A stretch of DNA of 11,922 bases from Spirochaetales bacterium (GTDB lineage: Bacteria; Spirochaetota; Spirochaetia; Treponematales; UBA12059). The notes under the pieces were generated by a model. It was not told where the DNA came from, did not search any database, and worked only from the letters and a program-made list of their open reading frames with translations. The stretch spans positions 1-11,922 of the forward strand of contig SPCK01000028.1 in the NCBI GenBank assembly GCA_004525355.1, written 5' to 3'. Within the stretch, counting starts at the first letter, position 1, and the number at the start of each line of letters is the position of its first letter. Shown here piece by piece: positions 1 through 5,020 of the stretch. The translations under genes were made by a program, and so were the position numbers.

Positions 1-344
1 AGCTACAGACGGCCGAAATGGGACGGGTACTGGTGACCGATACCGATCCGCCCGCCGTCGGCGCCAGGGTGAGCTGGACGGTACGCCCGGAAAAGATACG
101 CATTGAGCTCGACAAGCCGACCAAGGCGCGCGACGGTCTCAACATGGTTTCCGGCACCGTGGAAGAACCCATCTATTCCGGCTTCCAGAGCAAGTTCTAC
201 GTCAAGACGACCGCGGGAGCCACGCTCAAGGTGATCAAGCAGCACGCAGATTGGTCGGACGAGGGGCCGGAGATTGCCTGGAAGGACAAGGTGTGGCTGT
301 CCTTCAGCGCCGAGGACGCCTTCCTGGTGGAGGTCAAGCGATGA
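1..344 (+). CDS. potA: Polyamine ABC transporter ATP-binding protein PotA, C-terminal end (5' partial)
   Basis: This is the last 113 codons of a gene that enters from the left; the reading frame is open from base 3 and ends in TGA at 342-344. The visible part is the C-terminal regulatory (TOBE-like) domain found after the ATPase domain in PotA/MalK-type subunits. The segment VSWTVRPEKIRIEL is the typical strand entering that domain, and a second beta-rich stretch follows (GTVEEPIYSGFQSKFYVKT). Walker A, Walker B and the ABC signature lie outside the window. The assignment rests on this tail and on the immediate downstream order potB-potC-potD. The family role is ATP hydrolysis at the inner face of the membrane to drive polyamine uptake. 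The internal ATG at 18 is not the real start. The stop overlaps the potB start (ATGA), so the two are probably translationally coupled. Confidence 0.85.
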   Translation, partial: LQTAEMGRVLVTDTDPPAVGARVSWTVRPEKIRIELDKPTKARDGLNMVSGTVEEPIYSGFQSKFYVKTTAGATLKVIKQHADWSDEGPEIAWKDKVWLSFSAEDAFLVEVKR

Positions 345-1285
345 AACGGGGGCCCGGCAGCCTGTACGCTGCCCCGTCCATCCTATGGCTGTCGGTATTC
401 TTCATCGCTCCGTTGTTCATCATCGTGATCTACAGCTTTCTGACCTCGGGGCCACGCGGCGGCGTGATATGGCGCTTTACACTCGATGCCTACCGGGCCA
501 TCATCAATCCGACCTTCGCCAAAGTGACCCTGAGCACCATTGTCGTGGCCCTGGGTTCTACTGTGGTTACCCTGCTCATCGCACTGCCCTGCGGATATTT
601 CATGGCCCGAAGCCAGAAACAGAATGTGTTGCTGCTTTTGGTCATCATCCCTTTCTGGACCAATTTCCTGATACGCATCTACGCGTGGATAGCCATCCTG
701 GGCAACGAGGGTTTCCTGAACGATCTCCTGCGCGCGCTCGGACTGGCCAATGACTCGATCCGTTTCCTGTACAACCGTTGGGCGGTGGCCCTCGTCCTGG
801 TGTACAGCTATCTGCCCTACGCGATACTGCCGCTGTTCTCTACCATAGACAAGTTTGACTTTTCTCTCCTGGAAGCAGCGCGCGACCTTGGCGCGAGCAA
901 GCTGGGCGCTATCTGGCGCGTGCTCCTGCCCAATATAAAAGGCGGCGTGCTTACGGCCTTCCTGTTCACGTTCATACCTATCTTCGGAGCCTACGCCGTG
1001 CCTCTGCTGGTCGGAGGCACAGAGTCCTACATGCTGGGCAACCTGATAGCCGACGAACTGACCAAGGCCAGGAACTGGCCGCTGGCATCCGCGATATCCT
1101 TGGTCATCACCCTGGTGACCACGCTTGGCGTACTCCTCCTGCTGCGGGCCAATGGGACCAGTGTCCTTGGCGGAGGGCGCGTGGAAAACGAGGTTGGGCT
1201 CATCGCCGAGCCGGCGATCGCCGAGCCGTTGGTCGCCGAGCCGTTGGTCGCCGAGCCGGCGATCGCCAATGGAAACGGCACATGA
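341..1285 (+). CDS. potB: Polyamine ABC transporter permease PotB
   Basis: A 314-residue inner-membrane permease. The ATG at 341 overlaps the potA stop and has GGAGG at 329-333, seven bases upstream, so it is preferred over the in-frame ATG at 251 inside potA. The N-terminus (SILWLSVFFIAPLFIIVIYSF) is the first membrane helix. Further hydrophobic segments lie near residues 64-88, 96-121, 148-166, 203-224 and 248-268. The cytoplasmic loop that docks on the ATPase, the EAA loop, is at residues 178-197 (EAARDLGASKLGAIWRVLLP). The family role is one half of the membrane channel, paired with PotC. Unusually, the protein ends in a hydrophilic tail with a pentapeptide repeat, AEPAI-AEPLV-AEPLV-AEPAI (residues 289-308), after the last helix; I know of no such tail in characterised PotB proteins. 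The gene overlaps potC by 4 bp. Confidence 0.93.
   Translation: MKRGPGSLYAAPSILWLSVFFIAPLFIIVIYSFLTSGPRGGVIWRFTLDAYRAIINPTFAKVTLSTIVVALGSTVVTLLIALPCGYFMARSQKQNVLLLLVIIPFWTNFLIRIYAWIAILGNEGFLNDLLRALGLANDSIRFLYNRWAVALVLVYSYLPYAILPLFSTIDKFDFSLLEAARDLGASKLGAIWRVLLPNIKGGVLTAFLFTFIPIFGAYAVPLLVGGTESYMLGNLIADELTKARNWPLASAISLVITLVTTLGVLLLLRANGTSVLGGGRVENEVGLIAEPAIAEPLVAEPLVAEPAIANGNGT
1205..1264 (+). repeat. Four 15-bp tandem repeats in the 3' end of potB
   Basis: Four contiguous 15-bp units (1205-1219, 1220-1234, 1235-1249, 1250-1264). Units 1 and 4 are identical (GCCGAGCCGGCGATC) and units 2 and 3 are identical (GCCGAGCCGTTGGTC), giving an A-B-B-A order. The unit length is a multiple of three, so the copies translate to AEPAI/AEPLV repeats and a change in copy number would keep the frame. 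They encode the hydrophilic C-terminal tail. Confidence 0.95.
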
Positions 1286-2061
1286 GGCGGAGAAGCTCCT
1301 TCTCCCGGGCCGTGTTCACTGGGACTATTGTCTTCCTGTTCCTTCCGCTGGCGGTGCTCGTCTTTTATTCGTTCAACGCGTCAAAGTCGGGATCCTGGGG
1401 AGGTTTTTCGCTGCGCTGGTACGTCAAGCTGTTCACCGACTCCCCGGACCTGTGGCGGGCGTTTGGGAACAGCGCCATCGTGGCACTCGGATCCGCCCTT
1501 GTGGCGACGGCCATCGGCACGTTGGGGGCGGTGGGTGTCAATTGGTACCGCTTCCGCCTGAGATCCTACTTACGTACGATAACCTTCCTGCCCATGATTC
1601 TGCCTGAGATCATCATCGGCGTGTCCCTGCTGGTGTTCTTCTCTGGGATCGGGCTCAGGCTGGGACTGTTCACCATATTCGTGGCCCACGTGTCCTTCAA
1701 CCTACCGTTCGTGTTCCTTTTAGTGCTGGCTCGCCTGGAGGAGTTCGACTTCTCCATCATCGAGGCGGCGCGGGACCTGGGAGCCAACGATTCGCAGACC
1801 CTGCTGCGGGTGATACTGCCCATGTCCATGCCGGGTATCGTATCCGGGTTTCTGACGGCCGTGACGCTCTCCCTGGAGGACTTCGTCATCACGTTCTTCG
1901 TGACCGGCCCGGGAGCCACCACGTTGCCCCTGTACGTCTATTCCGCCATCCGCTTCGGCGTCTCTCCGGTCATCAACGCGCTCTCGGTCGTGATGATCCT
2001 TGGGACCGTAGCGCTTACGTGGTCCATGCGCAATTTCCTCAAGTACATAGCGGCTAAGTAA
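1282..2061 (+). CDS. potC: Polyamine ABC transporter permease PotC
   Basis: A 259-residue inner-membrane permease, the normal length for PotC. The N-terminus is basic (MRRRSSFSRA) and followed by a first helix at about 11-31 (FTGTIVFLFLPLAVLVFYSF, including the 'FYSFN' typical of the family). More hydrophobic segments occur near 64-86, 99-120, 126-149, 188-206 and 232-250. The EAA loop is at residues 161-180 (EAARDLGANDSQTLLRVILP), closely matching the one in PotB. It forms the membrane channel with PotB and receives polyamine from the PotD lipoprotein. The start overlaps the potB stop (ATGA, 1282-1285), and only a weak purine stretch (GGAAA) lies upstream, so it probably depends on coupling to potB translation. 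The TAA stop (2059-2061) overlaps the potD Shine-Dalgarno. Confidence 0.94.
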   Translation: MRRRSSFSRAVFTGTIVFLFLPLAVLVFYSFNASKSGSWGGFSLRWYVKLFTDSPDLWRAFGNSAIVALGSALVATAIGTLGAVGVNWYRFRLRSYLRTITFLPMILPEIIIGVSLLVFFSGIGLRLGLFTIFVAHVSFNLPFVFLLVLARLEEFDFSIIEAARDLGANDSQTLLRVILPMSMPGIVSGFLTAVTLSLEDFVITFFVTGPGATTLPLYVYSAIRFGVSPVINALSVVMILGTVALTWSMRNFLKYIAAK

Positions 2062-2066
2062 GGAGG
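2060..2066 (+). promoter_or_regulatory. Ribosome binding site fixing the GTG start of potD
   Basis: AAGGAGG overlaps the last two bases of the potC stop codon and lies six bases before GTG at 2073. No ATG in this frame lies near it, so this strong site supports the GTG start and a coupled potC-potD unit. Confidence 0.85.
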
Positions 2067-2072
2067 CCCATA

Positions 2073-3104
2073 GTGGCAAAAAAGGTATTTTGGGGCGTAG
2101 CCCTCGCATCGATCGTCATCATGCTTTCGGCCTGCGGAGGGAGCAAGGACAAGCTCTACCTGTACAACTGGACGTATTACATCCCCGATGACGTGATCGA
2201 GGACTTTGAGAAGGAATTCAAGGTCGACGTCATTGTGGACGCGTATTCATCCAATGAGGAAATGTACAGCAAGCTCGTCGCCGGCGGATCGGGTTACGAT
2301 TTGGTGGTTCCCTCTGGCGACTACGTATCCATCATGATAGACGAGTCCCTGCTGGAGCCGATCGACTTGGCAATGGTGCCAAATTTAAGGAACGTGGACC
2401 CATCCGCAATCGCCCGCATCGGCTTCGACCCGGGCAACAAGTACAGCGTACCCTTCATGATGGGCGCGGCGGGCGTTTCGGTGAACACGACCAGGGCCTC
2501 CGGCTACGAGCACAGCTGGGATATCTTTTCCAAGCCCGAGTTCAAAGGCCGCATGACCATGCTGGACGACATGCGCGAAGTCCTGGGCGCCGCCCTGAAA
2601 TACCTGGGATACTCGGTCAACGATGTCGACCCCGCACACCTGGAAGAAGCTCGACTCGTCGTGGAGTCATGGAAACCCAACCTGGTCAAGTTTGACGCGG
2701 AGGCATTCGCCAAGGGCTTCGCCGGCGGCGAGTTCTGGGTGGTCCAGGGATATGCCGAGAATGTTTACCTTGAGTACGACGAGGCGCGCTGGGGCGAGAT
2801 CGATTTCTTCTTCCCCAGGGAAGGCGTGCCCATGTACTTGGACAGCTTCTGCATACTCAAGGGCGCCAAGAATGCCGATACGGCCTACGACTTCATCAAC
2901 TACATGCTGCGGCCTGACATTGCCGCCCGAGTGTCCGACTACCTTATGCTACCGTCCCCGAACGTTCCCGCTCGGGCGTTGATGACTGAGAAACCCAACT
3001 ACAGCTTCGCGGATCTCGCCGCCGGGGAGTTCAAGGAGGACCTGGGACAGGAAGGACTCGCGCTGTACAACGAGATATGGCGGCGTATCCGCGTCGGTAA
3101 CTGA
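2073..3104 (+). CDS. potD: Polyamine-binding lipoprotein PotD (periplasmic/extracytoplasmic substrate-binding protein)
   Basis: A 343-residue extracytoplasmic solute-binding protein. The N-terminus is a lipoprotein signal: basic MAKK, a hydrophobic core, then the lipobox LSAC with Cys21 as the lipidation site, which supports the GTG start. The mature part opens with LYLYNWTYYIP (residues 28-38), the PotD/PotF hallmark that contributes aromatic residues to the polyamine site. YDLVVPSGDYV (75-85) and LDDMREVLGAALKYLGYS (164-181) are also family landmarks. As I remember E. coli PotD, the acidic ligands of the second segment correspond to Asp166 and Glu169, and both are kept. A further acidic ligand is probably Asp257 in MYLDSF. 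Some aromatic or acidic positions differ: Tyr35 where E. coli has Glu, Tyr255 where it has Trp. Substrate preference among polyamines therefore cannot be read from sequence. It is the last gene of the pot operon. Confidence 0.93.
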   Translation: MAKKVFWGVALASIVIMLSACGGSKDKLYLYNWTYYIPDDVIEDFEKEFKVDVIVDAYSSNEEMYSKLVAGGSGYDLVVPSGDYVSIMIDESLLEPIDLAMVPNLRNVDPSAIARIGFDPGNKYSVPFMMGAAGVSVNTTRASGYEHSWDIFSKPEFKGRMTMLDDMREVLGAALKYLGYSVNDVDPAHLEEARLVVESWKPNLVKFDAEAFAKGFAGGEFWVVQGYAENVYLEYDEARWGEIDFFFPREGVPMYLDSFCILKGAKNADTAYDFINYMLRPDIAARVSDYLMLPSPNVPARALMTEKPNYSFADLAAGEFKEDLGQEGLALYNEIWRRIRVGN

Positions 3105-3167
3105 GGCCGTAGCATTATCCGCCAAGGCTTGGTATCGCAATCGAACCTGGATTTCAAGCCCGAGCTC

Positions 3168-3189
3168 TGTCCCTCGTTTGTCCCTCGTT
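3168..3189 (+). repeat. Perfect 11-bp tandem duplication at the element edge
   Basis: TGTCCCTCGTT occurs at 3168-3178 and again, directly abutting, at 3179-3189. The first copy overlaps the GCTCTGTCCC box, and the duplication directly precedes the hairpin that starts at 3191. Confidence 0.9.
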
Positions 3190-3190
3190 A

Positions 3191-3233
3191 GAGTTCATCC
3201 GTCGTCGTCCTGAACGGCGACGGGTGAGAACTC
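3191..3233. repeat. Imperfect hairpin on the 3' side of the Y1 transposase
   Basis: GAGTTC (3191-3196) pairs with GAACTC (3228-3233). Inside it, CCGTCGTCG (3199-3207) pairs with CGGCGACGG (3215-3223) with one T-G wobble, leaving a seven-base loop (3208-3214). The two stems are separated by a small internal loop (two bases against four). Y1 transposases of the IS200/IS605 and RAYT groups recognise such single-stranded hairpins at element ends, so this is a candidate transposase binding site. Confidence 0.75.
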
Positions 3234-3377
3234 ATCAGGTAGAGTTTGGTGCCTGGACATATTGTGCGGCTTCCCTTTCGAGCTTGGTGCAAGGCCAGCG
3301 GGTAAGCAGGGTCTCGGGGCGATGCCGACGAAAACATATAGCCAACTCGGCTCCTCTTCCGGATCAGGGAATGGCAT

Positions 3378-3914
3378 CTATTCGGGCAACAATAGTATGC
3401 AGTGTTCCGGGAACGCCCATGCCGCGAATCCGTCCAGCTTCTCGCACAAGCTTGGTATACCCGTCCGATGATGCCACAAACCACCGTGTCGCCAGTCGCG
3501 CGCGTTCCCAACCTGATGTGATTCAACGGGATTCTCGTCGATATACTTGAATATCTTAATGAACTCTTGCATGCCGGAGACGATCCTCGAGAAGAAGCGC
3601 TCGCCCCATACATGTCCGACGTACCCATGAATACGATTGAACGCCATTGCGAACACGCTCATGATCCACTGCATGAGCCTGGACAACGAAGTATTCTGAC
3701 CGGGCCGTATCATCAGGTGGAAATGGTTACCCATGATGCAGAAGTTATCCAGCTTGAAGTCGTACTTCAGTTTTGCGCGCTGGAGAACCTCAAGGAATAG
3801 CTCCTTCATCGAGCACGGATCGAGGATCATTTCCTTCCGATTGGCACGAGCGGTCACGTGATACAAGGCACCATCCTGTAGAATTCTTGATTTTCGCATG
3901 CCTGATATACGCAT
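3378..3914 (-). CDS. Y1 (HUH) transposase of the IS200/REP-associated (RAYT) type
   Basis: A 178-residue single-domain transposase. The HUH motif is His64-Phe-His66 within IMGNHFHLMI, and the probable catalytic tyrosine is Tyr124 in KYIDENPV, the equivalent of the YIxxNPV tyrosine in REP-associated transposases. Other family landmarks are ILQDGALYHVTARAN (11-25), MQWIMSVFAMAFNRIHG (81-97), GHVWGERFFSRI (100-111) and DWRHGGLW (140-147). All catalytic residues are present, with no internal stop or frameshift, so the gene looks intact. These enzymes nick single-stranded DNA through a 5' phosphotyrosine link and act on hairpins. The start is uncertain: ATG at 3914 or ATG at 3899 (Met6), neither with a good Shine-Dalgarno. 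The TAG stop is followed in frame by another ATG and about 60 open codons that I do not recognise. It runs opposite to the pot operon and to the next gene. Confidence 0.9.
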   Translation of the reverse strand: MRISGMRKSRILQDGALYHVTARANRKEMILDPCSMKELFLEVLQRAKLKYDFKLDNFCIMGNHFHLMIRPGQNTSLSRLMQWIMSVFAMAFNRIHGYVGHVWGERFFSRIVSGMQEFIKIFKYIDENPVESHQVGNARDWRHGGLWHHRTGIPSLCEKLDGFAAWAFPEHCILLLPE

Positions 3915-3935
3915 AGAGGTGCAGTTTTAATTGCG

Positions 3936-3953
3936 ATTGGCTCTGTCCCCAAT
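3936..3953. repeat. Short hairpin around the 5'-side GCTCTGTCCCC box
   Basis: ATTGG (3936-3940) pairs perfectly with CCAAT (3949-3953), leaving an eight-base loop CTCTGTCC. Most of the box GCTCTGTCCCC (3940-3950) is thus presented as a loop. It lies about 22 bp upstream of the first possible start of the transposase and is a candidate left-end recognition site. Confidence 0.5.
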
Positions 3954-3984
3954 GGAGTTTAAACCGCATGAACGTGAATTTAAC

Positions 3985-4013
3985 TTGACATAGTCATATA
4001 TAAGATCGAAAAT
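3985..4013 (+). promoter_or_regulatory. Possible promoter for the small membrane protein gene
   Basis: A perfect TTGACA (3985-3990) is followed after 17 bases by GAAAAT (4008-4013, four of six matches to TATAAT) in an AT-rich stretch about 200 bp ahead of the 4208 gene. A second TTGACA lies at 4130-4135 but has no acceptable -10 partner. This is a motif match only. Confidence 0.35.
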
Positions 4014-4207
4014 TCTATCTCCAGCGTTGCCAGGTACAAATACTAGTAGCGAAGTTAACTGAGTGCGAAATTGGTTTAGAGGTAGGTGGTTTTTTACGCC
4101 GCCCACCGGAAATAACATTTTCCGCTCGGTTGACAGTTACTATCAATCCGTTAGCCCGCCTGCATGGCACCCGCTTGGAAGAAGGAACATGAAGGGGGGA
4201 ATCCAAA

Positions 4208-4594
4208 ATGAAGCTTAAGCATTGGATGATCGTAGTCGCAGTCCTGGCGTTCGTATTCGGTTTCGGTTTCCTGCTCCTACCAATGCAGATGATGGCCCTA
4301 TATGCACTTAGCAGCAACGAAGTTGTTCTTCACATGAATCGTATGTTCGGAGCCGCCCTTTTGGGAATGGCCGCCATGGCTTGGTTGGCAAGGGACGTAC
4401 CCGAGTCAAAGCCGCTGAGGGCCATCGTGCTCGCTATTTTCACCTATTTTACACTAGGCTCAATCAGTATACTGGTGTTTGGATTGCAGGGGATAGCCAA
4501 TGTCATGGTTTGGTTCAGCCTTGGCTTCCACCTTCCCATTGCGATTGCATTTGGATACTACTTCTTCGCCAGGCGGGAGATGGCTTCCCCGTAA
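4208..4594 (+). CDS. Small four-helix membrane protein of unknown function
   Basis: A 128-residue protein that I cannot assign to a characterised family. It has four clear hydrophobic segments at about residues 6-29, 47-61, 72-92 and 97-120, with short polar links, including ARDVPESKP (61-69) between helices two and three. The C-terminus is basic (FARREMASP), suggesting a cytoplasmic end. The N-terminal pattern FGFGFLLLPMQMMALYAL, followed by MNRMFGAALLGMAAMAWLAR, resembles widespread uncharacterised small integral membrane proteins. No catalytic or metal-binding motif is visible. The ATG at 4208 is well supported by AAGGGGGGA (4192-4200) seven bases upstream. It stands alone, between the Y1 element and a solitary copy of the element's box (4925), and converges on the gene at 5021-7270. 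Its AT-rich upstream region contrasts with the pot operon. Confidence 0.8.
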   Translation: MKLKHWMIVVAVLAFVFGFGFLLLPMQMMALYALSSNEVVLHMNRMFGAALLGMAAMAWLARDVPESKPLRAIVLAIFTYFTLGSISILVFGLQGIANVMVWFSLGFHLPIAIAFGYYFFARREMASP

Positions 4595-4712
4595 GAGGCC
4601 ACCAAGCGAAGCCCGGGCGTTCCAAAGCCGGGTCACAATCAGCCAAAGGATGTGCAGAGCGACTCCAGGCGGGCTACAACCTCGCTGATGCTGATCCGGC
4701 TGGTTGGTGAAT

Positions 4713-4736
4713 AGGGCAGGCTGCTTGGCCTGCCCT
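4713..4736 (+). terminator. Strong hairpin, possible terminator after the membrane protein gene
   Basis: AGGGCAGGC (4713-4721) pairs perfectly with GCCTGCCCT (4728-4736) around a six-base loop, a nine-base-pair GC-rich stem 119 bp after the stop of the 4208 gene. No T-tract follows on either strand, so it is not a canonical intrinsic terminator; it could be a transcript-end stabiliser or a relic repeat. Confidence 0.4.
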
Positions 4737-4904
4737 GTCGCGGGACAATTGACTGGCATGAGTCCAAGCTACCGAGCAGCATAGCTCAAGACCGTCCTTC
4801 CACATGAGGGAATTCTAGCTGATTTTAACAACTCATCTTCTGTATGCTACCCGATATCAGAGCATCTCCAGGGAACAATTCGTGGAATCCATATTCTCAA
4901 GCGA

Positions 4905-4935
4905 CTTGTAGCTTATTTATACAAGCTCTGTCCCC
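4905..4935. repeat. Solitary element box GCTCTGTCCCC with an adjoining hairpin
   Basis: GCTCTGTCCCC (4925-4935) matches the box at 3940-3950 over all 11 bases. It directly adjoins a hairpin, CTTGTA (4905-4910) with TACAAG (4920-4925), nine-base loop. On the minus strand it reads AATTCAGGGGACAGAGCTTG. No transposase is next to it, so it looks like a dispersed REP-like end or a remnant. Confidence 0.6.
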
Positions 4936-4962
4936 TGAATTTTAATCACGGTTTCCGGAACC

Positions 4963-4996
4963 GCTGGCAGACGGGGTTGCCATCCCGCCTGTCAGC
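4963..4996 (-). terminator. Long hairpin just after the 5021-7270 gene
   Basis: On the minus strand GCTGACAGGCGGG pairs with CCCGTCTGCCAGC across an eight-base loop: 13 pairs with one A-C mismatch and one G-T wobble, beginning 24 bases beyond the stop codon. A second small hairpin (CGGTT/AACCG, 4949-4963) overlaps its foot and is followed by the moderately T/A-rich TGATTAAAATT. Placement fits a transcription end, though the T-tract is poor. Confidence 0.5.
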
Positions 4997-5020
4997 GCTG
5001 CCGCCTGTTCCGACGCTTTG

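Larger units (their letters stand above)
3164..3950 (-). mobile_element. IS200/RAYT-like single-gene element with GGGACAGAGC boxes near both edges
   Basis: I delimit the element by matching boxes outside the Y1 transposase gene. GCTCTGTCCC (minus strand GGGACAGAGC) occurs at 3164-3173, downstream of the gene, and GCTCTGTCCCC at 3940-3950, upstream of it, in the same orientation. There are no terminal inverted repeats, as expected for Y1/HUH elements. A long imperfect hairpin lies on the 3' side (3191-3233) and a short one surrounds the 5' box (3936-3953). Base composition is poorer in GC than in the flanking operons, supporting acquisition. The exact ends are inferred, not proven. Confidence 0.6.
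4595..5020. other. 426-bp intergenic region between convergent genes
   Basis: No convincing coding sequence is present; short open frames here lack ribosome binding sites and recognisable products. The region holds three hairpins described separately (4713-4736, 4905-4925, 4963-4996) and one isolated GCTCTGTCCCC box (4925-4935). The part from about 4740 to 4945 is AT-rich, and I see nothing else in it. Confidence 0.7.

Noticed and set aside
251..340. Upstream in-frame extension of potB to an ATG at 251
   Set aside because: It would overlap potA by 94 bp with a non-hydrophobic, glycine-rich leader. The ATG at 341 has GGAGG at good spacing and gives a typical PotB N-terminus.
3122..3132. CCAAGGCTTGG palindrome after potD as a terminator
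   Set aside because: The stem is five pairs around a single base, which cannot form a stable hairpin loop, and there is no T-tract.
3195..3377. In-frame open stretch after the transposase TAG, suggesting a longer transposase with a nonsense mutation
   Set aside because: The extra 60 residues resemble nothing I know in Y1 transposases and run into the 3' hairpin. The 178-residue product already contains all conserved blocks. Not excluded, but unsupported.
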